DNA of 64,000 bases from Thalassotalea sp. 1_MG-2023 (GTDB lineage: Bacteria > Pseudomonadota > Gammaproteobacteria > Enterobacterales > Alteromonadaceae), in the NCBI RefSeq assembly GCF_030546745.1, contig NZ_JAUOPD010000004.1:186001-250000 (forward strand), given 5' to 3'. This document shows, piece by piece, positions 15,471 through 24,152 of this stretch. Every line of letters begins with the position of its first letter. Positions within the stretch are counted from its first letter, which is position 1. The position numbers and the translations under genes are program-made. The notes beneath the pieces were generated by a model that worked only from the letters and a program-made list of their open reading frames with translations, searched no databases and was not told the origin of the DNA.

Positions 15471-17885
15471 TTATTCAACGATTAGTTTATTCTCTAACCA
15501 GCGTTCCTGCTCCCAAAGTACATGTAAAATACTTTCACGAGCTCTGTAGCCGTGTCCTTCGTATGGTAGCATCACTAATCTAGCATCTTTACCTAGGCCT
15601 TTTAGCGCGTTATACATACGTTCTGATTGCATCGGAAATGTTCCTGAATTTGGGTCTTCTTTTCCGTGGATCATCAGCATAGGCTCGTTAATTTTTTCAG
15701 CATGAAAAAACGGCGACATCGTGGCATAAACATTTTGTCCTTCCCAGAAGTTGCGTTCTTCGCCTTGGAAACCAAACGGTGTAAGTGAGCGGTTATAGGC
15801 ACCACTACGAGCAATACCTGTTTTAAATAAATCGCTATGTGCTAGCAAATTAGCAACCATGAAAGCACCGTAGGAATGACCAGCAATAGCAATGTTCTCT
15901 TTGTCAGCAACGCCTTTTTCAACTAGAACATCAACCGCTGCTTTTGCGCTTGAAACCAATTGTTTACGGAAGGTGTCGTTTGGCTCTTTGCCATCGATTC
16001 CGACAATAGGCATTTTTGGGTCATCAAATATTGCGATACCTTTTGCTAAGTAAGGCATTGGGCCCCAATAGCCAATGTAAGTAAACTCATAAGGAGATTC
16101 ACGTACTTGGGATGCAACGGTTTTATCTTTGTACTCTAGCGGGTATGCCCACATCAATACGGGTAGCGTACCATCAGATTTTTTATAACCTGGTGGAAGG
16201 TAAAGCGTACCGCTAAGTTCAACGCCATCATCACGGGTATATTTTACCAGTTCTTTTTTGACACTCGTAAAGGTTGGGTATGGATGCGGAAAATCAGAGA
16301 ACTGCGTAATAGACTTTTTAGTTAAATCTCGAATAAAAAAGTTTGGCTGTTCGGTTTTAGACTCTCTAATAGTGATGAGCTTTGTACCAGTATCGTCTAA
16401 CACACCACGAACTCGTTCATAGTAGGGCGCTTCACTGTGCCATAAACGTTCTTTTTTCTGGGTAGTAATATCGTATTTATCTAGAAAAGGAATATTACCT
16501 TGATCAGATGCGCCAATGCCAGTAAGTAATAAGTAACGATCGTCTTGAATAGATAGTGTGTATCGACCAAAGGCATTTTGTTTTTGAACAACGTTACCTG
16601 GGTCATTATAAGCATCATTATAAGAGCGATCTTCGAAAATAATACGGTCTTTATCGGCGTTATTTGGATTGATGATAAACGTACGTACTTTACGGTCACT
16701 AAAGCGCCAATCAGAAAGCATAGCTACCTGATCATTGCCCCAAGTAATACCGCTGTAACGGCGATCTAATTTTGCAAATAACGTAGGAGATTCAGTAAAA
16801 GGTGCCGCTTGTGTGTAGATAAAGTCATGAAATTCAACTTCGGTTTTCATTGAGCCTTTATCTTGCGCTTCAGCCCACACTAATGTTGCCGGCTTATCAT
16901 CGCGCCATGAAAGTGAGCGCTTGCCGGTACGAACACTGTCGAAGCCTTGTGGAATATTTTCAGCAAGTGGCTGGCGAACAATCTCTTTAACTAACTTGCC
17001 ATTAGTGTCAATCACTTGCCAAGAGGTTGCAAAGCGAGAATAGGGTACTAAATATGAAAACGGTTGTTGAATGTGTCCAACAAGTAAATGCTTGGCATCA
17101 GGGGATGATCTAAACGCTCGAATTAAAGCGGGTTCACCTACCTTAGTAATGTCACCTTTGAGTGACACTTTAACTAACTGGCCTAACCCATAATATTTAA
17201 ACAGAGCTTTGTCATGTGGTGTTGCCAATAAGTTTTGATAGGTTCGAGCTGGCGCTTTTTCACCTGTTGTTTGCGACACAATTGGGATCGCGCTAGCTGC
17301 ACTGTCTTGAGGGGCATCAACTGTAATGTTGACCGCTTTATTGGCAATAATAGCTGAACTATCAGGTAGCCAACGATAAGGTCTTGAAGTAATAACTGAA
17401 TTTAAAGCTAAATTTTTAACTTTTTGTAGCGTGTCAGTGTTGATGGAGTAAATAAACAAGTTTGCTTCTTTAGCCTGTTCAACGAAAAAAGCGAGGTGCT
17501 CACTATTAGGGGACCATGACGGTGATAAAATTCTTCCCTTAGGTAGATTGTCTATTGTGATCTTTTTATCTGTTTTTAAATGCTGAAATGCAATAGATAG
17601 ATACTTTGAGCGAGGCCGAGCTCGTGAAAAATTATCAGGATTTAGTTTAATACCGGCTAACTTTAACTCTGGTTTAGCTAACTCATCTAATGATGCGATT
17701 CGTTGCCTTTCAAAAAATGCCATCCATTGCTTATCAGGAGATAATCTTGTACTCGGCGCGAGCTTAGCATCAACGATTGAAGCAATAGATTTAGAAGGCG
17801 TTTGGTAGCCATCATCCGCGAACGCTGATGTTGCTATAGGGAGTATTATACTACCTGCAATAAAAGCGATTATTTTGTTATTCAT
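15471..17885 (-). CDS. Secreted prolyl-oligopeptidase-family (S9) serine peptidase
   Basis: 804 residues from the start at 17885. This start is preferred over one 27 bases upstream because AAGGA lies 8 bases before it and the signal peptide (MNNKIIAFIAGS..., cleaved near FADD) then begins at residue 1. The N-terminal half is a beta-propeller; the C-terminal alpha/beta-hydrolase domain has GHSYGAF (Ser671), the Asp in HGKEDPNSG and His in YEGHGYRAR. The pattern is close to glutamyl-endopeptidase-like S9 enzymes. It probably cuts peptides in the periplasm. It is divergent from a LytS-type kinase. Confidence 0.88.
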   Translation of the reverse strand: MNNKIIAFIAGSIILPIATSAFADDGYQTPSKSIASIVDAKLAPSTRLSPDKQWMAFFERQRIASLDELAKPELKLAGIKLNPDNFSRARPRSKYLSIAFQHLKTDKKITIDNLPKGRILSPSWSPNSEHLAFFVEQAKEANLFIYSINTDTLQKVKNLALNSVITSRPYRWLPDSSAIIANKAVNITVDAPQDSAASAIPIVSQTTGEKAPARTYQNLLATPHDKALFKYYGLGQLVKVSLKGDITKVGEPALIRAFRSSPDAKHLLVGHIQQPFSYLVPYSRFATSWQVIDTNGKLVKEIVRQPLAENIPQGFDSVRTGKRSLSWRDDKPATLVWAEAQDKGSMKTEVEFHDFIYTQAAPFTESPTLFAKLDRRYSGITWGNDQVAMLSDWRFSDRKVRTFIINPNNADKDRIIFEDRSYNDAYNDPGNVVQKQNAFGRYTLSIQDDRYLLLTGIGASDQGNIPFLDKYDITTQKKERLWHSEAPYYERVRGVLDDTGTKLITIRESKTEQPNFFIRDLTKKSITQFSDFPHPYPTFTSVKKELVKYTRDDGVELSGTLYLPPGYKKSDGTLPVLMWAYPLEYKDKTVASQVRESPYEFTYIGYWGPMPYLAKGIAIFDDPKMPIVGIDGKEPNDTFRKQLVSSAKAAVDVLVEKGVADKENIAIAGHSYGAFMVANLLAHSDLFKTGIARSGAYNRSLTPFGFQGEERNFWEGQNVYATMSPFFHAEKINEPMLMIHGKEDPNSGTFPMQSERMYNALKGLGKDARLVMLPYEGHGYRARESILHVLWEQERWLENKLIVE

Positions 17886-17912
17886 TGTTATTGTCCTTGT
17901 TGAATAGGTCAT

Positions 17913-18339
17913 GTGTATGTAGGTTAGTAACCGAAAAACACTGCTATGGTAGTGTCGCGAAAAATCCTGAAGGTTGCAAAAGCTACACGAGTAAAAGTGT
18001 TAAAAGATATGTATCAATATGTAAGAATATTAAAAAATGTTTAGGATCTGCTGATCTTTAGAAATTAAATTTAGTTGAACCCGAAGGGCTGCGTTTTTAT
18101 CCTTTAAACGTCGTTATTGCTTTTTCATGTGGAATAACCACACATTAATCGCAATGCCTTAGTCTAAATACCATTAAACTGCTGCAAAAATAAACGCGAA
18201 AGTTCTATAGACGCTATATTAATACGGCGAATTAGCTGATGTTCTTGAACGAATAACTTTTATTATGTGAATTAAATTACTTGATTAATGGTAGGGTTTA
18301 ATTAGACACTAAGTACTAAAAATTAGTGCTAGGTACCTT
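17913..18339. other. 454-bp divergent spacer with a possible dispersed repeat
   Basis: No gene was seen between the peptidase start and the histidine kinase. At about 18076-18190 a segment beginning ACCCGAAGGGCTGCG contains a small hairpin TGTGG / CCACA (AATAA loop) and then TTAATCGCAATGCC. It looks like a dispersed intergenic repeat of the kind common in this order, but only one copy is in the window. Confidence 0.35.
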
Positions 18340-19455
18340 ATGCAAACAGTGATGCAAGATGCTACCCTTCAAATTGAGCCTCAAGGATTTTCTAAGCAAA
18401 GTCAGCAATTTTGGATGTTACAGCTAAGTGGCTGGGTGGGGTATGCGATAGTGGTTTTTATTGCCATTATTCGACCGCAATTTGACGATCCACACTTTAA
18501 CTTATCTGGGCAGATTTTAAATTTAGGTATCGAAATACTGAGTGGTTTTGTACTAAGTTATGTTTCTTGGTTAGTGATACAGCGTACGGTTCACTTGCCG
18601 TTAAAGAAAACCTTAACAATCAGCTTTGGCAGTGCTGCATTGCTCGGCATTATTTATAATGTCATAAAGCTTGCCTCTTATAAAACCGTGGTATATCACC
18701 AAGTATGGTATGAAAAATGGAACATGCTTGAATTTGGTGGCTGGTTTTTATTTTCACTTTCTACGATGTTTATTTGGACAGCAATATTTTTCATTATGCT
18801 GTACAACAATAAGCTACAAAAAGAACACGAAATGTTGCTACGTGCACAAACCTCAGCGAAAGAATCACAATTACAAATGCTGCGTTATCAGTTAAACCCA
18901 CACTTTATGTTTAATACTATGAATGCCATTTCTACGTTGATTTATAAAAAAGATAACGATACTGCTGGAGAGATGTTGGATAAACTTTGCACATTTTTTC
19001 GTTACTCTTTAGATCAAAAAGCACAAGTAGAAAGTACCTTATTTAAGGAAGTTGAATTATTAGCATTGTATCTTTCCATTGAAAAAGTTCGTTTTGGTGA
19101 TCGATTAAGTGTGAATTTTGATGTTGATAATGATGCAAATAATGCCAGAGTGCCCGCTTTATTTCTTCAGCCGATTGTAGAGAATGCCATTAAATATGGC
19201 ATCGAAAGTCAAAAAGAACACGGTATTATTACTATTAAAGCGAATGTCGATGAAGCTAAACTCATTGTTTGTGTTGAAGATCAAGGTAGCGGTGATACGC
19301 GTGAATCAACACCAGGTTTTGGTATTGGTCTACCTAATACAAAAGAGCGGTTAGCGACAATGTTCAATGAAGAATGCCAAATTACCATTAAGCAAAGCTC
19401 TGCTGGTACGAGTGTAAAAATCGTTATGCCTTTTGAAAAAAGTAACATCAAATGA
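18340..19455 (+). CDS. Sensor histidine kinase, LytS/YehU type
   Basis: 371 residues. Four membrane segments lie within about residues 25-160, followed by a short coiled region. The His_kinase (PF06580-type) domain begins at LRYQLNPHFMFNTMNAIS, with phospho-acceptor His188, and the ATPase part has PALFLQPIVENAIKYG, VEDQGSG and GFGIGLPNTKERL. It presumably phosphorylates the LytTR regulator encoded next, whose ATG overlaps its stop codon by 4 bases. The signal is not known; the membrane part has no recognised ligand domain. Confidence 0.9.
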   Translation: MQTVMQDATLQIEPQGFSKQSQQFWMLQLSGWVGYAIVVFIAIIRPQFDDPHFNLSGQILNLGIEILSGFVLSYVSWLVIQRTVHLPLKKTLTISFGSAALLGIIYNVIKLASYKTVVYHQVWYEKWNMLEFGGWFLFSLSTMFIWTAIFFIMLYNNKLQKEHEMLLRAQTSAKESQLQMLRYQLNPHFMFNTMNAISTLIYKKDNDTAGEMLDKLCTFFRYSLDQKAQVESTLFKEVELLALYLSIEKVRFGDRLSVNFDVDNDANNARVPALFLQPIVENAIKYGIESQKEHGIITIKANVDEAKLIVCVEDQGSGDTRESTPGFGIGLPNTKERLATMFNEECQITIKQSSAGTSVKIVMPFEKSNIK

Positions 19456-20285
19456 CTCACAATCACATTACCGCATTAATTGTTGATGACGAACCTTTAG
19501 CGATAGAAGGGCTGAGGCTACGGTTAGAAGCTATTGAAGACATTGTTGTAATAGGCGAAGCAACTGACGGAGACGAAGCGATAAAGCTTTGCCAACGTTG
19601 CCAACCTGATGTGTTATTTATCGATCTTAGGCTCCCAGGGATCAATGGTTTAGAAGTTGTGCAACTTATACAAGCCGATATTATGCCTCTTGTCGTTTTT
19701 GTCAGTGCTTACAGTGAATATGCGCTTGATGCATTTGAATTAAATGCCATAGATTACATTTTGAAACCGGTGAATATCGGCCGTTTGCAAAAAACGGTTG
19801 AGCGCATTCGCGAACGTCTTACCCCACAACAACGTGATTTAGAAAAATTTAGGCTATTAAAAGCATTAGGTGAAACATCTGGGCTGGAGATTTCTGAACT
19901 CGAGGAGTGGCTAGAAGGCAGCAGCGCGAAGTTACCTTCTCAATTTCGTCAGGAATTAGTGATTAAAAACGATAAAAACGAAAAAGTCTTTGTACCTGTA
20001 AAAAATATTCGATGGATAGATGCTGCGGGCGATTACATGTGTATTCACACCACCGAAGAAAACTATATTGTACGTATCACCATGAAGAAACTTGAAAGTG
20101 AATTAGATAGCAGTATGTTTCAGCGCATTCATAAATCAACGTTAATTAATATAAATTGTGTTAAAAGCATTCAAGCACTGAAAAATAATGAAAGCTTATT
20201 AGACATGGGCGATGAAGTTAAGTTAAAGGTTAGCCGCAATTTTAACGAGGCAGTTGGTAATATTATCAACTCAAGAGCAAATTGA
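19452..20285 (+). CDS. LytTR-family response regulator
   Basis: 277 residues. The receiver domain spans 1-120, with acidic pair Asp12-Asp13, phospho-acceptor Asp58 (VLFIDLRLPG) and Lys near 111 (YILKPVN). The LytTR DNA-binding domain covers about 165-270: VKNIRWIDAAGDYMCIHT, then FQRIHKSTLINI and LKVSRNF. It pairs with the overlapping kinase gene. A target could be the divergent S9 peptidase, but no LytTR direct-repeat site was established there. Confidence 0.92.
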   Translation: MTHNHITALIVDDEPLAIEGLRLRLEAIEDIVVIGEATDGDEAIKLCQRCQPDVLFIDLRLPGINGLEVVQLIQADIMPLVVFVSAYSEYALDAFELNAIDYILKPVNIGRLQKTVERIRERLTPQQRDLEKFRLLKALGETSGLEISELEEWLEGSSAKLPSQFRQELVIKNDKNEKVFVPVKNIRWIDAAGDYMCIHTTEENYIVRITMKKLESELDSSMFQRIHKSTLININCVKSIQALKNNESLLDMGDEVKLKVSRNFNEAVGNIINSRAN

Positions 20286-20581
20286 TAAACACTCAATATT
20301 TAATGGCAGATGTTTAAAACATGACGTGTTTGTGTGACACCTGTTGCATCTAGGTAAATGTTTATTAAAATCAAGGGTCTTGTTGTTAAGCTTGCCTTTG
20401 AGATACACTGTGTTGCGTAGACGTTTCAGCGATACGTAACTATCGTTTTGAGCACGCATTATTTGCTGATAGTGTGCGAAAATAATGGGTATAGGCATTT
20501 AATTACCAGGTTTTTCCAACTTTGCAGGTAGAGCAGCGCTCTCTATCACAATTTTTAAAGAACATGACATGGAGAACATTT

Positions 20582-20944
20582 ATGGATAATAACAGAGAAG
20601 AATACTGGGGCATGCCTTTAAACACTTATTGCATGCTAATTCATTTAAGTCAGCTAACAAGTATCATTATTCCAGGGCTTGGGTTTATCTTGCCTATTGT
20701 CATGTGGGCTACGAATAAAGATAAAAGTAGTGCGATTGATAATCACGGTAAAGTAACGGTTAATTGGTTGATTAGTTTGTTTATTTACTCAATTGTCTGT
20801 GGCATTTTAGTGTTTGTTGTTATTGGTATTGCTGGCTTTCTTGTCTTGGCCATCTTAAATTTTGTTTTTGCGATTATTGCGGCATTGAAAGCAAATAATG
20901 GTCAATTGTGGGTTTATCCGTTTAGTATAAAATTTTTAAAGTAA
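20582..20944 (+). CDS. DUF4870 (Tic20-like) small membrane protein
   Basis: 120 residues. The start at 20582 is chosen because GGAG lies 7 bases upstream and the protein then begins MDNNREEYWGMPLNTYC. It has three hydrophobic segments, with HLSQLTSIIIPGLGFILPIV, the soluble DNHGKVTVNWLIS stretch and a final VYPFSIKFLK. These are features of DUF4870 proteins. Function in the family is not known; location is the inner membrane. Confidence 0.82.
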   Translation: MDNNREEYWGMPLNTYCMLIHLSQLTSIIIPGLGFILPIVMWATNKDKSSAIDNHGKVTVNWLISLFIYSIVCGILVFVVIGIAGFLVLAILNFVFAIIAALKANNGQLWVYPFSIKFLK

Positions 20945-21192
20945 TAAGCACTTTTCAAGAAGAAAAATAATTTGCACGACGACATGTTTGTCGGCTATTG
21001 CCTTTGTTCGTGAAAAATACCTGTCAAAGGCTCTGCTTTGTGAAAATTATCACTGATCTTTGCATACTAAATGCGGTTTAGATTTGTTGAAGTATTAACC
21101 AAGCGCTATCGGTTCAACCTATTTGCATTCAGCTTATATTAATTTTTGAGACGTTATTTTAAGTAATACACGACTATTGATGAGGGATAATC

Positions 21193-21867
21193 ATGAAAAT
21201 AAACACCATTTTGTTCATTCTAGCTACGTCATTGCCTTTTACTGCGTTAGGCGAACTTATCGATAAAAATGGCAACGTTCTTTCACAGCCCGACTTGGCA
21301 AAACTATCTAATATTTTGGGTGTGTCGATGATGAGCACAAAAAGCGACATCGATAACATGATCGCCACCAAAGGTAAAAATTGGCAATGTAAGCGATTGG
21401 ATATACCTGAAAATACAAGAGGACACTCAACTACCTTTGCTCGTTGGAGTAGAACATGTACCTATCAGAACCCATCTAACCTTATGCAATCACAGAGATT
21501 TGTGGTTAAAGCTGTTGGTGATACGATTTATCATTTATCGTTTGAAGATCGTATCTTCGATGTTGTCAGTATTGATGAGTGGAAAGAGCAACCTGCAAAA
21601 CTAAAAGCAGCTTATGGTGCAGATATTGACCAAGCGCATATAGAAGTACTAAAAATACAAGATAGTTCATCGAAGCTAGCATATAAAGAAATTGATTCTG
21701 GTTTGAAAGTGTCAAGCAAAAGCTATTGTTTCGGTAGACCGTTTAATGTTGTTGCCTCTACTAATGTCATTAAGCAAACGAATGTTACCACAGCACAGTT
21801 TATCGCTGAATATACTGGTTATGAGAACATGTGCTTTGAAAAGTTTCGAAAAAGAAATAAACGGTAA
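21193..21867 (+). CDS. Exported protein of unknown function
   Basis: 224 residues, not recognised. A signal peptide occupies about residues 1-20 (cleavage near ALG). The mature part has four cysteines (WQCKR, RTCTY, SYCFG, NMCFE) that could pair as two disulfides, and a basic C-terminus (KFRKRNKR). GAGGG stands 7 bases before the ATG. It is convergent with the CadC-like regulator. The small inverted repeat after it (GGTAACT/AGTTACC) may end transcription. Confidence 0.6.
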   Translation: MKINTILFILATSLPFTALGELIDKNGNVLSQPDLAKLSNILGVSMMSTKSDIDNMIATKGKNWQCKRLDIPENTRGHSTTFARWSRTCTYQNPSNLMQSQRFVVKAVGDTIYHLSFEDRIFDVVSIDEWKEQPAKLKAAYGADIDQAHIEVLKIQDSSSKLAYKEIDSGLKVSSKSYCFGRPFNVVASTNVIKQTNVTTAQFIAEYTGYENMCFEKFRKRNKR

Positions 21868-21879
21868 ATAAGATAGTAA

Positions 21880-21914
21880 AGGGGCGGTAACTTTAATTGG
21901 AGTTACCTCCTTTA
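21880..21914. terminator. Inverted repeat between convergent genes
   Basis: GGTAACT / AGTTACC with loop TTAATTGG, partly extended by AAAGG / CCTTT with a bulge. It lies between the unknown exported protein and the CadC-like regulator. No T-run follows, so the call is weak. Confidence 0.35.
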
Positions 21915-21983
21915 CTCTGATCTATCACTTTAAAAGGGGGAGCTAAATAAAAATATCAGTAAAATCTTTTTAGGTTTTTAGCG

Positions 21984-24023
21984 TTATGGCGAAAGTGTCA
22001 GCTGATACTGATAAATATCGCCTTCAACGGGTCGGAGTTTCACCCATAAAATAACGTTTTCATTGGGAATTACGGTGTATTGGTGAACAAAATTATCTGG
22101 CTTTGTCATCAGTAGCTTTTCATCTTTGTTGGTGATTGAATATTGCCAAATACCAGAGTCTGCACGATAAAAATAAATATGATCACCTACAAGCTGCCAG
22201 TTTAACCAATTTAATAAACTAAAATCTTTGAGTAGCAATTGTTCTTCCTGGCCGCTAAGGTTTTTTGTCCACAAACCATCACGAGAATATTTAGTGAAAT
22301 AGAGCGTGTTATTGATAACACGACCACTATAACCGCCATTTTGCGTAATTTGTTGATGTTTTTTACTTGCACGATCAAATAGCCACAATTGCCACTGGCC
22401 AGATTTATTACTGCTATAGATAATGTTATCTGCTTGGTCTGAAAAATAATTACTGACATAGCTTTTATGTTGCTTCGAAAATAATTGAGTAATTGATTTT
22501 TTATAAAGGTCTATTTCATAACTAGCGCCTAAATTAGTTAATAAAATATTATTGCCGTTGGGCGATAATTCATAACGCGTAAACTGCAATTCAAAGGGAA
22601 GTTCAATATCTAGTAATACGGGTTCGTTGTTTTCAATTTGCCAGAAATGGTGGTTTTTGTAACGAGTTGATAATATGAGATCATTACCGTTTGCGCTTCT
22701 CGGAAGTAATTCTACTCCGGCACTTTGTTGCCAAATATGATCAGTATTATCATCAATGTTGTGACTCATGATGTCGCTAGTGACTTGCTTGCTGCTTAAC
22801 AATAAATAGTGACTTTGGTGTTTAGAAGCGACTGCTAACGAATTTATATCGATTTCAAGTTGTTTAATTATGTTAAGCGTTTGAGCATCAGGGGAGTAAT
22901 GATAAAGCGTTGAGCGATCAGCTAGAATGATACTGTTAGTTTGCGGTGACCACGCTAGGCTTGTTATTCGTTTATTTAGTGTGTGCTTTTCTTCTGATGA
23001 GTCAGGCTGCTGTATAATTAATTCGGTTTGATTTTCATTTAAATATCTTAATATCGCTAATTGTTGAGTCTTATGATTATGGGCAAAATTAAAGTCCCCC
23101 TTCAGGTTGTTGTTGCTTTTTGGGTTGCTAATTTGCATTAATCTATGAGTGGCTACATCAAAACTGAATACTTGATACGGATGTGATTTACTTAATCGTT
23201 TATTGAAATAAAAGTGCGTACTGTCTTTCCATACTAATTTACTGGGAATTTCATCACAGTTGAATAGATGTTTAATTTGCTGACTTGCTACATTGAAAAT
23301 ATTAAATGAGCACATCTCAGTATTTTTTTGAGCAAAAATAACGGCATCACCCTTGGCATTGATTGCCGCCCGAGCATTTTTAAGAATCGCTTGCTTTTTA
23401 TGTGTATCGGTATTGTATAAATACACTCGTTGAACGCCATCTTCCGCTTGATGGTGGAAGAGTACTTTATTGCCTGTCGTCGTAGTAGAAATATCATATT
23501 CCCATCCTTTCAAACCCACCAAAGGATCGTTAATTAAGGTGGTATTTAAGTCAGCATGTTGTTGGTTTTTAGCAGAGAAAAACCAGCTTAATAACCCGAT
23601 AATTATCGTTAACAATATAAGTGTCGCTAGCTTTATCGATAGTGCAACCTTGTTTTTATTAGGGCGCTGACGGTTATCGCCGGTAGCGTTTTTAATGCTG
23701 TTGCTGCTTGTGCTTTCAATTAATTCGGTTTGAGCGACTAGACGATAACCCTGAGTTGGCACCGTTTCAATGACATCTTCTGAGGTGAGCGCTAAAAAAT
23801 GATTTCTTAATAACGAAACAGTACGGTTAATCGCACCGTCACCAACAACGCGATTATTCCATACAAGAGCAATTAATTGATCCCGAGTAACTATCTCACC
23901 AGATGCATTTAACAACGAAGTAAGTAGGGTAAACACCTTCGGTTCTAATTTTCGGCTGCCATTTATGTGTGAAAGTGTACGTTGTTTAGCGTCAAAGACA
24001 ACGTCAGCAATTCTAACCTTCAT
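21984..24023 (-). CDS. ToxR/CadC-like transmembrane regulator with beta-propeller sensor
   Basis: 679 residues. Residues about 1-105 are an OmpR/PhoB-type winged helix (RKLEPKVFTLLTSLL, then GEIVTRDQLIALVWNN and AINRTVSLLRNHF). One membrane segment follows near 125-148 (IKLATLILLTIIIGLLSWFF). The rest is periplasmic, with repeated W/Y-rich blades typical of TolB-like propellers. Such proteins bind DNA from the membrane in response to periplasmic signals. It is divergent from the double-hydrolase lipoprotein gene, the most likely target. Confidence 0.85.
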   Translation of the reverse strand: MKVRIADVVFDAKQRTLSHINGSRKLEPKVFTLLTSLLNASGEIVTRDQLIALVWNNRVVGDGAINRTVSLLRNHFLALTSEDVIETVPTQGYRLVAQTELIESTSSNSIKNATGDNRQRPNKNKVALSIKLATLILLTIIIGLLSWFFSAKNQQHADLNTTLINDPLVGLKGWEYDISTTTTGNKVLFHHQAEDGVQRVYLYNTDTHKKQAILKNARAAINAKGDAVIFAQKNTEMCSFNIFNVASQQIKHLFNCDEIPSKLVWKDSTHFYFNKRLSKSHPYQVFSFDVATHRLMQISNPKSNNNLKGDFNFAHNHKTQQLAILRYLNENQTELIIQQPDSSEEKHTLNKRITSLAWSPQTNSIILADRSTLYHYSPDAQTLNIIKQLEIDINSLAVASKHQSHYLLLSSKQVTSDIMSHNIDDNTDHIWQQSAGVELLPRSANGNDLILSTRYKNHHFWQIENNEPVLLDIELPFELQFTRYELSPNGNNILLTNLGASYEIDLYKKSITQLFSKQHKSYVSNYFSDQADNIIYSSNKSGQWQLWLFDRASKKHQQITQNGGYSGRVINNTLYFTKYSRDGLWTKNLSGQEEQLLLKDFSLLNWLNWQLVGDHIYFYRADSGIWQYSITNKDEKLLMTKPDNFVHQYTVIPNENVILWVKLRPVEGDIYQYQLTLSP

Positions 24024-24152
24024 TCTCTATCATCTTGAAATAACGATATATTTTTAAACATAACATAAAAGTAATGAAAACATAAGCTACTTATGTGTTG
24101 TTGTTTTTACTTCAATGGTTAGCTATGGGCAACATTAACGAGGAGAAAAACA

